A DNA stretch of 64,000 nt from Phycicoccus avicenniae (GTDB taxonomy: Bacteria > Actinomycetota > Actinomycetes > Actinomycetales > Dermatophilaceae): NCBI RefSeq assembly GCF_018139485.1, contig NZ_JAGSNF010000019.1, forward strand, positions 1 to 64,000, written 5' to 3'. Under the pieces are notes generated by a model. The model saw nothing but the letters and a program-made list of their open reading frames with translations, did no database searches and was not told the origin of the DNA. Below, piece by piece: positions 34,234-42,905 of this stretch (positions are counted from its first letter, which is position 1; each line of letters starts with the position of its first letter). The translations under genes and the position numbers were made by a program.

Positions 34234-35637
34234 ATGACGAGCGCACCGACGACGACGGCGTCCGCGAGCGGGGTCGACCGGTCGCGCGCCGGACGCCGGG
34301 CCGTCTGGGGGCTGGGTGTCGGCCTCGTCGTCGTCGCGGTGTCGATGCTCGTCCCGCCGGTGTTCGGCGTCGTCGTCAAGGCCGGCGGCGCCGAGCCGCT
34401 GCTCGGCGACTGGATGCTGCGCTACGGCCCGTCCAGCGTCGTCGCCGTCGGACTCGTCGCCGCGGCGGCCCACCCGAGGACGCACGCGGCGCTCGACCGG
34501 CTGTCGTGGCGGCACCTGCTGTGGACGTCCTGGCTCGTCGGCATCGTGTGGATGGTCTCCCTCGCCCTCGTCGACGGCTACGACGGGATGGGCAAGATCC
34601 TCAACCACGGGACGGAGTACCTCGAGAGCGCCCGGATGATCGACGACGTCGGCGAGATGCTGCGGACGTACGTCTCCCGGATCCCGCTCGACGCCGAGGG
34701 CAACTGGGCCGTCCACCTCGCGGGGCACCCGCCCGGGGCGGTCCTGATGTTCATCGGCCTCGACCGGATCGGGCTCGGGGCCTGGCAGGTGGCCGGACCC
34801 ATCGTCGTCGCCGTCGGCGCGACGGTGCCCGCGGCCGTCGCCGTGACCCTCGACCGGCTCGGCGCCCGCGAGGCCGCCCGCCGGGCACTGCCGTTCCTCG
34901 TCCTCGCCCCGACCGCGATCGTCATGGCGGTGTCCGCGGACGCCGTCTTCGCGGCGATCGTCGCGTGGGGCATGGCGGCGTTGGCGGCGGCCGGCGCGGC
35001 CGGTGGGCGGCGGCGGCTCGGGCTGGGCGTGGTGTCCGGGCTGCTGCTCGGGTGGGGGCTCATGTGCTCCTACGGGCTGGGGCTCACCGCGCTGCTCGCC
35101 CTCGGGGCCCTCGTCGCGATGCGCGGGTCCCTGCGCGAGCGCGCCGTTCTCGCCGTCGTCACGGCCGGCACAGCCCTGGGGGTCGTCCTCGTGTTCGCGG
35201 CGCTCGGCTTCGCGTGGTGGGACGCCTACCCCGTCCTCCACGAGCGCTACTGGGCGGGCCTGGCGAGCCAGCGGCCCGGCTGGTACTGGGTCTTCGGCAA
35301 CGTCGGGGCGCTCTTCCTCGTCGCGGGGCTGCTCCTGCCCGCGGCGCTCGGCGCGGCGTCGGTACCCGTCGCGCGGCTCGCGACGGCCGCCGGCAGGGCC
35401 CGGGCCCAAGGCTGGGAGCTCGCCGTGGCACCCCTCGTCGTCGCCGGGGTCGCGATGGTGGCGGTCGCGGACGCCTCCCTCATGAGCAAGGCCGAGGTCG
35501 AGCGGATCTGGCTGCCGTTCATGCCGTGGATGCTGCTGGCCGTCCTGTGGCTGCCCCCGCGCTGGCAGCGGTGGGGGCTCGTCGCGCAGGGGGTGCTGGC
35601 GCTGGTGATCCAGCACGCCGTCCGCCACGTGTGGTGA
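34234..35637 (+). CDS. Polytopic membrane protein, GT-C glycosyltransferase-like
   Basis: 467 residues with about ten hydrophobic helices; I do not recognise a named family with certainty. An extracytoplasmic loop after helix 3 holds acidic and polar residues (DGYDGMGKILNHGTEYLESA, then AVHLAGHPPGAVLMFIGLD), an arrangement resembling GT-C lipid-linked sugar transferases and actinobacterial conserved integral membrane proteins. The C-terminal helices end with ADASLMSKAEVERIWLPFMP. The position between a family 2 glycosyltransferase and a sugar epimerase supports a cell-envelope glycan role (inference). Confidence 0.65.
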   Translation: MTSAPTTTASASGVDRSRAGRRAVWGLGVGLVVVAVSMLVPPVFGVVVKAGGAEPLLGDWMLRYGPSSVVAVGLVAAAAHPRTHAALDRLSWRHLLWTSWLVGIVWMVSLALVDGYDGMGKILNHGTEYLESARMIDDVGEMLRTYVSRIPLDAEGNWAVHLAGHPPGAVLMFIGLDRIGLGAWQVAGPIVVAVGATVPAAVAVTLDRLGAREAARRALPFLVLAPTAIVMAVSADAVFAAIVAWGMAALAAAGAAGGRRRLGLGVVSGLLLGWGLMCSYGLGLTALLALGALVAMRGSLRERAVLAVVTAGTALGVVLVFAALGFAWWDAYPVLHERYWAGLASQRPGWYWVFGNVGALFLVAGLLLPAALGAASVPVARLATAAGRARAQGWELAVAPLVVAGVAMVAVADASLMSKAEVERIWLPFMPWMLLAVLWLPPRWQRWGLVAQGVLALVIQHAVRHVW

Positions 35638-35650
35638 CCGCGTCCGCGGC

Positions 35651-36703
35651 TCAGGCCCGCAGCGGTGCCGTCGCGAAGGCGGCGAGACCCTCCTCCGGCG
35701 TCACCTGCGCGGTGAAGCCCAGCTCGGCCGCCGCACGCTCCGGCGAGGCGACGACGTGCCGGACGTCCCCGAGCCGGTACTGGCCCGTCACCCGCGGCGC
35801 GAGGCCGTGCTCGGACCCCGACGCGACGTGCCGGGCCACGTCGGAGATGGCGATCGGCCGCCCCGAGCACACGTTGTAGGCACGGTGCTCGCCGGGCTCC
35901 AGCCCGCCGACGGCCCGCGCGGCCGCGAGGTTGGCGCGGGCGACGTCGTCGACGTGGACGAAGTCGCGCATCTGGCGGCCGTCCTCGTAGACCGTCGGGG
36001 CCTCGGCGCGCTCCAGCGAGGAGCGGAACATCGCCGCGACACCGGAGTAGGGGGTGTCCCGCGGCATCCCCGGCCCGTAGACGTTGTGGTACCGCAGCGA
36101 GACCGCCGCCCCGGGAGCCTGCCGGGCCCACGCCGTCGCGTAGCCCTCCTGGGCCACCTTGCTCACCGCGTAGCTGCTCCGGGGGTCGAGCGGCGCGTCC
36201 TCGTCGACGAGCGCCCACTCGAGCGGACCGCCGCACACCGGGCACGGGACGTCGAAGTCGCCACCGTCGAGCGCCTCGACGGTCCGCGGCCCCGGCGCCC
36301 GCACCCCGTGCTCGGGGCACGAGTACCGGCCCTCGCCGTACACGACCATGCTCGAGGCCTGGACGAACCGGGTGACCCCCTCGGCGTGCATCGCCGCGAG
36401 GACGGCCGCGGTCCCGAGGTCGTTGTGCCCGGCGTAGAGCGGCAGGTCGGCGGCGCTCGCGCCCGCCCCGACCATCGCCGCGAGGTGCACGACGACGTCG
36501 ACCCCCGCGAAGAGGTCTCCCCACGCCCCGGCCTCCCGGACGTCGAGGACGTGCACCGCCGGGGGCGGGTCCTCGCGGGTCGCGGCGCCGTGCGCCTCGG
36601 GGATGACGAGGTCGACGGCGACGACGTCGTGGCCGTCGGTGACGAGCTCTCGCCAGGTCGCCGTGCCGATGAAGCCGGCCGCGCCGGTCAGCAGGATCCG
36701 CAT
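35651..36703 (-). CDS. NAD-dependent sugar epimerase/dehydratase with CPxC insertion
   Basis: 350-residue extended short-chain dehydrogenase. MRILLTGAAGFIGTATWREL gives the NAD-binding G-x-x-G-x-x-G, and the catalytic YAVSK is near residue 170. An unusual insertion between the strand-5 serine region and YxxxK carries two cysteine-containing stretches, GRYSCPEHG and VPCPVCGGPLEW, which look like a small zinc ribbon. This insertion is seen in dTDP-L-rhamnose 4-epimerase-like proteins, so a nucleotide-deoxysugar epimerase is likely. Its 3' end faces the membrane protein 13 bp away. Confidence 0.85.
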   Translation of the reverse strand: MRILLTGAAGFIGTATWRELVTDGHDVVAVDLVIPEAHGAATREDPPPAVHVLDVREAGAWGDLFAGVDVVVHLAAMVGAGASAADLPLYAGHNDLGTAAVLAAMHAEGVTRFVQASSMVVYGEGRYSCPEHGVRAPGPRTVEALDGGDFDVPCPVCGGPLEWALVDEDAPLDPRSSYAVSKVAQEGYATAWARQAPGAAVSLRYHNVYGPGMPRDTPYSGVAAMFRSSLERAEAPTVYEDGRQMRDFVHVDDVARANLAAARAVGGLEPGEHRAYNVCSGRPIAISDVARHVASGSEHGLAPRVTGQYRLGDVRHVVASPERAAAELGFTAQVTPEEGLAAFATAPLRA

Positions 36704-36756
36704 CCGACCATCCTGCCCTGACCTCGCCGGTCGCGGCGCGGCGCTACCGTTCCCGC

Positions 36757-37332
36757 GTGAGCATCCCACCAGGCGCCGCACCGACCCGCCCCCGACCGGC
36801 GCGCGGCTGGTGGTGGGCGGCCGGGCTGACGTCCGTCCTCGGGCTCCTGGCCGTCCTCGCCGCCGTCGTGCTCATGCTCCTCGGCGGCGTGCAGGCCCTC
36901 GTGGCTCCCGTCGCCCTCGTCCGAGCGGGCGAGGAGCCGGTCACCGTGGCGGCGCCCGCGGGGAAGGACCTGCTGCTCATGGTCACGCCCGGGGCCGACG
37001 TCCGCTGCGTCGTCCGGGACGCAGGCGGCATCGACGTCCCCACTCGCCGCAGCCTCATCGGGTCGACCGTGACCGTCGGCGACCGTCGGTGGGTCGGCGA
37101 GAGCGAGCTCACGGTCCCCGCCTCGGGCCGTCTCACGTTCGCGTGCACCGCTGCCGACCCCGACGCCTCCGCCCGGGTCGTCGGCGCCCCCGCCGGGTTC
37201 GCCACGTGGGCCACCCGGGTCGGCGTCCTCGTCGTCGGGGGGCTGGTGCTCGTCGCGGGTCTGCTGTGGCTGCTCGCCCTCGTCCTCCGCCGGATCGGCG
37301 CCTCGGACGCCCCGCCCGTCCCGCGTCCCTGA
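36757..37332 (+). CDS. Two-helix membrane protein with extracellular beta domain, unknown
   Basis: 191 residues, not recognised. The first helix (LTSVLGLLAVLAAVVLMLL) lies around residues 24-45. An extracytoplasmic segment of about 100 residues follows with two cysteines (ADVRCVVRDAGG, RLTFACTAADP) that may form a disulfide. A second helix (VGVLVVGGLVLVAGLLWLLA) and a short Pro-rich tail end the protein. Divergent from the epimerase with 53 bp between starts. Confidence 0.65.
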   Translation: MSIPPGAAPTRPRPARGWWWAAGLTSVLGLLAVLAAVVLMLLGGVQALVAPVALVRAGEEPVTVAAPAGKDLLLMVTPGADVRCVVRDAGGIDVPTRRSLIGSTVTVGDRRWVGESELTVPASGRLTFACTAADPDASARVVGAPAGFATWATRVGVLVVGGLVLVAGLLWLLALVLRRIGASDAPPVPRP

Positions 37333-37375
37333 CGCACGTCATGGACCCGCGCCCGGGTCGCCGGGGAGGCGGACG

Positions 37376-38491
37376 TCAGGTGCGGGGACGCTCGGCGAGG
37401 AACCGACCCGCGACCTCGACGAGCCGGTCGTTGGCCTCCGGCTCCGCGATCGTGGCCCGGACCCCGTCGGTGAGGTACGGCCGCACGGTGAGGCCCTCGG
37501 CCTCGCAGGCCTCGGCGAACGCGGGGGTGTCCTCGCCGAGGTCGAACCACACGAAGTTCGCCTGCTGGTCCGGGATCTCCCAGCCCTGCTCGCGCAGGGC
37601 GGCGACGACCCGCTCCCGCTCGGCGACGAGGTCCTTGACGCGCACCTCGAGCTCGTCGGCGGCCTCGAGCGAGGCGACGGCGGCGACCTGCGCGAGCGAG
37701 TTGACCCCGAACGGGAGCGCGGTCTTGCGCAGGGTGCGGGCGACCGGCTCGTGCGCGACGGCGTACCCGACCCGCAGCCCGGCGAGGCCGTACGCCTTGG
37801 AGAAGGTGCGCAGGACCGCGACGTTGGGCCGGGCCCGGTGGAGCGCCATCGCGTCCGGGGCGTCGTCGGCGTCGACGAACTCGAGGTAGGCCTCGTCGAT
37901 GACGACGAGCACGTCGGTGGGGACCCGGTCGAGGAACGCCTCGAGCTCGGCGGCGCCGACGGTCGTCCCCGTCGGGTTGTTCGGGGTGCACACGAGGACG
38001 AGCCGGGTCCGGGCGGTGATCGCGTCGGCCATCGCGTCGAGGTCGTGCCGGGCCCCGGGGGCGAGCGGCACCATGACGGGGACCGCCCCCGCGAGCGTCG
38101 TGATGATCGGGTACGCCTCGAACGAGCGCCACGCGAAGACGACCTCGTCCCCGTCGTCGCACGTCGCCCGGACGAGCTGGTCGAGGACCCCGACCGAGCC
38201 GGGCCCCGTCGTGATCCGCTCGGCGGGGACGTCGAGGCGCTCGGCGAGGGCGGCGGTGAGCCCGGCGACCGCCATGTCGGGGTACCGGTTCATCGACGCC
38301 GCGGCGTCGCGGACGACGTCGAGCACCGACGGCAGCGGCGGGTACGGGTTCTCGTTGCTGCTGATCTTGTACGCGGTGAGACCCTCGCGGACCGTCGCGG
38401 GCTTGCCGGGCGCGTACGCGGGGAGCGCGTCGAGGGACTGACGGAGCCGGACGGACTCCGGCCGGGCGGGCGCGGCGGGCTGGTCGGACAT
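37376..38491 (-). CDS. Histidinol-phosphate / aromatic aminotransferase
   Basis: 371-residue class I/II PLP aminotransferase of the HisC group. [13 protein letters not shown] (substrate-binding), [24 protein letters not shown] and the PLP-lysine region [20 protein letters not shown] are all present. It stands outside any histidine operon, and actinomycetes often keep a second HisC-like enzyme acting on phenylalanine or tyrosine (Pat), so the aromatic role is at least as likely. Divergent from the aldo-keto reductase. Confidence 0.88.
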   Translation of the reverse strand: MSDQPAAPARPESVRLRQSLDALPAYAPGKPATVREGLTAYKISSNENPYPPLPSVLDVVRDAAASMNRYPDMAVAGLTAALAERLDVPAERITTGPGSVGVLDQLVRATCDDGDEVVFAWRSFEAYPIITTLAGAVPVMVPLAPGARHDLDAMADAITARTRLVLVCTPNNPTGTTVGAAELEAFLDRVPTDVLVVIDEAYLEFVDADDAPDAMALHRARPNVAVLRTFSKAYGLAGLRVGYAVAHEPVARTLRKTALPFGVNSLAQVAAVASLEAADELEVRVKDLVAERERVVAALREQGWEIPDQQANFVWFDLGEDTPAFAEACEAEGLTVRPYLTDGVRATIAEPEANDRLVEVAGRFLAERPRT

Positions 38492-38546
38492 GGTCCCAAC
38501 TGTAGGGGCGACCGGGGTGTCGTCCCGGCGGCGTAGCGTGGCCGGC

Positions 38547-39389
38547 ATGACGACGACCGCGACGACCCACACCCTCGACGACGGCACGACCGTCCCGCTC
38601 GTCGGCTTCGGCACCTACCCGCTCACGGGCGAGGAGGGCGTCGAGGCGATGGTGTCCGCGCTGCACGCCGGGTACCGCTACCTCGACACCGCCGTGAACT
38701 ACGAGAACGAGGAGGAGGTCGGGGAGGCCCTGCGCCGCAGCGACGTCCCGCGCGAGGAGGTGACGGTCGCGACGAAGATCCCGGGCCGCTTCCACGGCCG
38801 CGACCTCGCGCTGCGCTCGCTCGAGGACTCCGCCCGCCGGCTCGGTGTCGAGCGGATCGACGTCGGTCTCATCCACTGGCCCAACCCGAGCCAGGGCCTG
38901 TTCCCCCAGGCCTGGCAGGCGCTGGTCGAGGCGCAGCGCGAGGGCCTGGTCCGCACGGTCGGGGTCAGCAACTTCACCGAGCAGCACCTGACCCGGGTCA
39001 TCGAGGAGACCGGCGTGACCCCCGCCCTCAACCAGGTCGAGCTGCACCCGCTCTTCCCGCAGGACGAGATGCGCGCGGTGCACGCCCGGCTCGGCATCCT
39101 CACCCAGGCCTGGAGCCCGCTCGGCAAGCGGCAGGCCCCGTTCGAGGAGCCGGCGGTCGCCGCGGCGGCCACGGCGCACGACGTGACGCCGGGCCAGGTC
39201 GTCCTGCGCTGGCACGTCCAGCTCGGGTCGATGCCGCTGCCGAAGTCGGCGACGCCGGAGCGCCAGCGGCAGAACCTCGACGTCGCGGGGTTCTCGCTCA
39301 CCGACGAGGAGATGGCCGCGATCGGCGGGCTCGCCCGCAGCGACGGGCGGCTGTTCGGCGGCGACCCGGACACCCACGAGGAGATGTGA
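38547..39389 (+). CDS. Aldo/keto reductase
   Basis: 280-residue NADPH-dependent reductase of 2,5-diketogluconate reductase type. The catalytic tetrad is visible: Asp and Tyr in [18 protein letters not shown], Lys in VATKIPGRF and His in VGLIHWPNP. The NADP-binding C-terminal [21 protein letters not shown] is complete. Physiological substrate unknown. Nothing in the neighbourhood assigns it to a pathway. Confidence 0.92.
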   Translation: MTTTATTHTLDDGTTVPLVGFGTYPLTGEEGVEAMVSALHAGYRYLDTAVNYENEEEVGEALRRSDVPREEVTVATKIPGRFHGRDLALRSLEDSARRLGVERIDVGLIHWPNPSQGLFPQAWQALVEAQREGLVRTVGVSNFTEQHLTRVIEETGVTPALNQVELHPLFPQDEMRAVHARLGILTQAWSPLGKRQAPFEEPAVAAAATAHDVTPGQVVLRWHVQLGSMPLPKSATPERQRQNLDVAGFSLTDEEMAAIGGLARSDGRLFGGDPDTHEEM

Positions 39390-39485
39390 CGCCCCCGGCC
39401 CCCCGGCCCCGGGGCCCGCCGCCGCACCACCCGGGCCGCGACCTCGCTCCTGCCCCCGTCGCGGTGGACCTGCCATGATCGACCC

Positions 39486-39866
39486 GTGAACTTCATCATC
39501 CGCGTCGGCATCAACGCCGTGGCGCTCTGGGTGGCCGCGCTCGTCGTGCCCGGCGTCGACCTCGCCGAGGAGCAGAACGACTGGACCGCGAAGGTCGTCA
39601 CCGTCGTCCTCGTCGCGCTGCTGTTCGGACTCGTCAACGCCGTCATCAAGCCGGTCGTCAGCTTCTTCTCGTTCCCGTTCGTCATCCTCACGCTCGGGCT
39701 CTTCACCTTCGTCGTCAACGCGTTCATGCTCCAGATCACGGAGTGGATCGGCGACGCGATCGGGCTCTCCTTCGGCATCGACGAGTTCTTCTGGGACGCC
39801 GTCCTCGCGGCCGTCGTCATCACCCTCGTGTCGTGGGTGCTCAGCGTCCTGCTGCCGGACGACTGA
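39486..39866 (+). CDS. Phage-holin-family (DUF360) small membrane protein
   Basis: 126-residue protein of the bacterial Phage_holin_4_2/YvlD-like family, despite the name usually a chromosomal envelope protein. Four hydrophobic helices are visible, with the family motif FGLVNAVIKPVVSFFSFPF followed by ILTLGLFTFVVNAFML. No lysin or phage genes are near, so cell lysis is not implied. GTG start. Confidence 0.85.
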   Translation: MNFIIRVGINAVALWVAALVVPGVDLAEEQNDWTAKVVTVVLVALLFGLVNAVIKPVVSFFSFPFVILTLGLFTFVVNAFMLQITEWIGDAIGLSFGIDEFFWDAVLAAVVITLVSWVLSVLLPDD

Positions 39867-39957
39867 CCGGCGACCCTCCGGCGACCGTCCGGGAGCCGCG
39901 CCCGAGTGGTGTCTGGTGCGACGCGTCCGGCGGCCCGTCGCCGCTAGCGTGAGCCCC

Positions 39958-40977
39958 ATGCGCGTCCTCGTCTCCGGCGGTGCCGGCTACATCGGGTCCC
40001 ACACCGTCGTCCGGCTCCTCGCCGCCCGCCACGAGGTGGTCGTCGTCGACTCCTTCGCGAACGCCAAGCCGTCGGTCGTCGGCCGGCTCGAGGCGCTGAC
40101 CGGGCAGCCGCTCGACGTCCGCTCGTTCGACCTCACCGACGTCGACAAGACCGAGCACCTCTTCGCGACGGAGACGATCGACGCCGTCATCCACTTCGCC
40201 GGGTACAAGGCCGTCGGCGAGTCGGTCGAGAAGCCGCTCGAGTACTACGAGAACAACCTCGGCTCGACGTTCTCGTTGGTCCGGGCGATGCGGCGGCACG
40301 GGGTCTCCAAGCTCGTGTTCTCGTCCTCCGCGACCGTCTACGGAGCGGACGCGCCGGTCCCGATGCGCGAGGATCTGCCGACGTCGGCGACGAACCCGTA
40401 CGGCTGGACGAAGGTGATGCAGGAGCAGGTGCTGCGCGACGTCGCCGTCGCCGACCCCTCGTGGCGGATCGCCCTGCTGCGCTACTTCAACCCCGTCGGC
40501 GCGCACCCGTCCGGGACGATCGGCGAGGACCCGTCGGACGTCCCGAACAACCTCATGCCCTACATCGCGCAGGTCGCGGTCGGGCGCCGGGAGTCGCTGC
40601 GGGTGTTCGGCGACGACTACGACACCGTCGACGGCACCGGGGTGCGCGACTACATCCACGTCGAGGACCTGGCAGCCGGGCACGTCGCGGCGCTGCACCG
40701 GCTGGGCGAGACCGACGACGCGGTGTCGACGTGGAACCTGGGGACCGGGCGGGGGACGTCGGTCCTGGAGCTGCTGCGGGCCTTCGAGCGGGCGTGCGGC
40801 CACACGCTGCCGTACGAGATCGCGCCGCGGCGGCCCGGGGACGTCGCGTCGTCCTACGCCGACCCGTCGCGGGCGGAGGCCGAGCTCGGCTGGCGGGCGG
40901 AGCGCACCGTCGACGACATGTGCGCCGACACGTGGCGCTGGCAGTCGCAGAACCCGCACGGCTACCCGGACGCCTGA
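39958..40977 (+). CDS. galE: UDP-glucose 4-epimerase
   Basis: 339-residue enzyme interconverting UDP-glucose and UDP-galactose. The N-terminus MRVLVSGGAGYIGSHTVVRL is the NAD-binding glycine motif. FSSSATVYGADAPVPMRE and NPYGWTKVMQEQVL give the catalytic Ser/Thr and YxxxK, and LRYFNPVGAHPSG and VRDYIHVEDLAAGH are diagnostic for GalE. It probably supplies UDP-galactose for envelope glycans, consistent with the glycosyltransferase group a few kilobases upstream. Confidence 0.94.
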   Translation: MRVLVSGGAGYIGSHTVVRLLAARHEVVVVDSFANAKPSVVGRLEALTGQPLDVRSFDLTDVDKTEHLFATETIDAVIHFAGYKAVGESVEKPLEYYENNLGSTFSLVRAMRRHGVSKLVFSSSATVYGADAPVPMREDLPTSATNPYGWTKVMQEQVLRDVAVADPSWRIALLRYFNPVGAHPSGTIGEDPSDVPNNLMPYIAQVAVGRRESLRVFGDDYDTVDGTGVRDYIHVEDLAAGHVAALHRLGETDDAVSTWNLGTGRGTSVLELLRAFERACGHTLPYEIAPRRPGDVASSYADPSRAEAELGWRAERTVDDMCADTWRWQSQNPHGYPDA

Positions 40978-41009
40978 CCGTCCGGTCCGGCGGCGTCGAC
41001 GCGCGCCCG

Positions 41010-41190
41010 GAGCCGGTCGGGCGACCCGCACCATCGGAGCGCCCGGGACCGGTCGGCCGGCGCGCCGCGTCGAAGAAGTCCGGGACCGGTCGGCCCGCCC
41101 GCCGCGTCGAAGCGCCTGGGACCGATCGGGCGACCCGCATCGTCGAAGCGCCCGGCACCGGTCGGGCGACCCGCATCGTCGGAGCGCCCG
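41010..41190. repeat. 36-bp tandem repeat, five units
   Basis: Units begin at 41010, 41046, 41083, 41119 and 41155; all are 36 bp except the second, which is 37. Consensus features are an opening G-x-ACCGGTCGG, a middle CGACCCGCAT and a closing GGAGCGCCCG. Units 1, 4 and 5 are closest; 2 and 3 diverge in the middle. The array starts 33 bases after the galE stop and decays into a partial sixth unit. It lacks spacers, so it is not CRISPR. The rest of the 447-bp gap to cydA holds hairpins and operators listed separately. Confidence 0.8.
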
Positions 41191-41248
41191 GCACGCGGCG
41201 TCGAGCGACCCGGCGTCCGCCCGCCGGTCCGAAGCAAGAGAACATCCC

Positions 41249-41279
41249 CCGACACACGACATCCGTTCCCTTGTGTCGG
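41249..41279. terminator. Stem-loop CCGACACA...TGTGTCGG
   Basis: Perfect 8-bp arms (41249-41256 and 41272-41279) around a 15-base loop, immediately before a longer palindrome. It may help end galE transcription or belong to the cydA leader. Confidence 0.4.
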
Positions 41280-41282
41280 CGG

Positions 41283-41307
41283 ACATTTCGGGGTGACCCC
41301 GAAATGT
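41283..41307. promoter_or_regulatory. Perfect 25-bp palindrome upstream of cydA
   Basis: Twelve-base arms (ACATTTCGGGGT and its complement) around a single central G. The A/T-rich outer part and the absence of a real loop favour a protein-binding site over a terminator, though it could do either. It lies 118 bases before the cydA start. Confidence 0.5.
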
Positions 41308-41365
41308 GGAGGCCCCTGGGGGGAGGTGTGGCGGGGGACACAGCGGACCCGGTGCGCCAGCTTCT

Positions 41366-41399
41366 ACTACGTGCGGTAGTTTCTACTACGTCGCGTAGT
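41366..41399. promoter_or_regulatory. Two tandem CTACTACGT-type dyads, predicted BlaI/MecI-family operator of the cyd operon
   Basis: Site 2 is ACTACG-TCG-CGTAGT (41385-41399), a perfect dyad. Site 1 is ACTACG-TGC-GGTAGT (41366-41380) with one mismatch. They are 19 bp apart, about two helical turns, and share the flanking TTCT. The second ends 25 bases before cydA. TAC/GTA-rich dyads are the recognition style of the BlaI/MecI/CopY repressors, and a gene of that family lies at the end of this operon. Confidence 0.6.
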
Positions 41400-41424
41400 T
41401 ACCAGCCCGCCCGAGGAGACCCGC

Positions 41425-42876
41425 ATGGACGCGCTCGACGTCGCCCGGTGGCAGTTCGCCATCACGACCGTCTACCACTTCCTCTTCGTCCCCGTGACGA
41501 TCGGCATGTCGGCCGTCGTCGCCTACTTCCACACCCAGTGGGTCCGCACCCACCGGCCGGAGTACTACCGGCTCACGAAGTTCTTCGGGAAGCTCTTCCT
41601 CATCAACTTCGCCCTCGGGCTCGTCACCGGCATCGTCCAGGAGTTCCAGTTCGGGATGAACTGGTCGGACTACAGCCGGTTCGTCGGGGACATCTTCGGC
41701 GCCCCGCTCGCGTTCGAGGCCCTCCTCGCCTTCTTCCTCGAGTCGACGTTCCTCGGGCTGTGGATCTTCGGGTGGGGCCGGGTGCCGGAACGGCTGCACG
41801 CCGCGTCGATGTGGCTCGTCCACCTCGGCACGGTGCTGTCGGCCTACTTCATCCTCGCCGCGAACTCCTTCATGCAGAACCCCGTCGGCTTCCGGTTCAA
41901 CCCCGAGACCGGCCGCGCCGAGATGGCCGACTTCCTCGCGATCCTCACGAACAAGGTCCAGCTCGTCACCTTCCCGCACGTGATCTTCAGCGCGTACATG
42001 GTCGGCGGCGCGACCGTCATGGGCGTGGCGCTGTGGCTGCTGCGCCGCGAGCGCGGCACCGACGACGAGCCGCTGTACCGCAGGGCCGTCCGGGTCGGCG
42101 GCGTCGTCGCGCTCGTCGCCTCGCTGGGCGTCGTCGGGACCGGTGACGTCCAGGGCAAGATCATGACCGAGGTCCAGCCGATGAAGATGGCCGCCGCCGA
42201 GGCCCTCTACGACACGACCGACGGCGCCCCGTTCTCGGTCCTGTCGATCGGCTCGCTCGACGGGTCGGAGGCCACCCGGGTCATCGAGGTCCCCGGCCTG
42301 CTGAGCTTCCTCGGCACCGGTGACTGGGAGGGCCGCGTCGAGGGCATCGACGACCTGCGCGAGAGCGAGCGCGAGATGGCCCAGCGGGTCGTCGACCGCT
42401 ACGGCGCCGACATCGCCCCGTACGTCCAGGCCGACTCCTACGCCCCGGTCATCCCGCTCGCGTACTGGACCTTCCGGCTCATGATGGGCTTCGGCTTCCT
42501 CACGATGGCGCTCGCCGCCGCATCGCTGTGGGCCACCCGCGGCCGCCGCGTCCCCGTCTCGCGCTGGTGGACGCTCGTCGCCGTCCTCGCCCCGCTCTCC
42601 CCGGTCCTCGCGAACAGCTTCGGCTGGATCTTCACCGAGACCGGCCGCCAGCCGTGGGTCGTCTACGGCCTCATGACGACGCAGACCGCGGTCTCGCCGT
42701 CGGTGAGCGTCGGCGAGGTCTGGTTCTCGATGGTCGTCTACACCCTGCTCTACGCCGCGCTCGCCGTCGTCGAGGTCAAGCTCTTCCTCACGTACGTCCG
42801 CAAGGGCGCGGAGGAGTTCGTCGACCCGGCCGACCACGACACCCACGACGACGCCCCGCTGCAGTTCGCCTACTGA
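41425..42876 (+). CDS. cydA: Cytochrome bd oxidase subunit I
   Basis: 483-residue quinol-oxidising subunit carrying hemes b558, b595 and d. RWQFAITTVYHFLFVPVTIG contains the heme b595 ligand His18. FETGRQPW is represented by TETGRQPW near residue 405, the conserved quinol-oxidase motif. The Q-loop is of the short type. GAGGAGA precedes the ATG. First gene of cydABDC-blaI; it permits respiration at low oxygen or when the main oxidase is blocked. The operator-like repeats just upstream point to repression by a BlaI-type regulator. Confidence 0.96.
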   Translation: MDALDVARWQFAITTVYHFLFVPVTIGMSAVVAYFHTQWVRTHRPEYYRLTKFFGKLFLINFALGLVTGIVQEFQFGMNWSDYSRFVGDIFGAPLAFEALLAFFLESTFLGLWIFGWGRVPERLHAASMWLVHLGTVLSAYFILAANSFMQNPVGFRFNPETGRAEMADFLAILTNKVQLVTFPHVIFSAYMVGGATVMGVALWLLRRERGTDDEPLYRRAVRVGGVVALVASLGVVGTGDVQGKIMTEVQPMKMAAAEALYDTTDGAPFSVLSIGSLDGSEATRVIEVPGLLSFLGTGDWEGRVEGIDDLRESEREMAQRVVDRYGADIAPYVQADSYAPVIPLAYWTFRLMMGFGFLTMALAAASLWATRGRRVPVSRWWTLVAVLAPLSPVLANSFGWIFTETGRQPWVVYGLMTTQTAVSPSVSVGEVWFSMVVYTLLYAALAVVEVKLFLTYVRKGAEEFVDPADHDTHDDAPLQFAY

Positions 42877-42905
42877 CCCGGCGCGGACGGAAAGGACTCA
42901 CCCCC

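Noticed and set aside
39486-39866. Prophage remnant suggested by the holin-family label
   Set aside because: The family is common in chromosomes and no lysin, integrase or structural phage gene is present.
41010-41190. CRISPR array, because of regular 36-bp repeats
   Set aside because: Repeats are head-to-tail with no spacers, they are degenerate, and no cas gene is near.
39841-41286. Long minus-strand frame with CGSPDR repeats opposite galE
   Set aside because: The repeats are only the translation of the 36-bp array; the rest is the antisense of a clear galE gene with correct codon bias on the plus strand.
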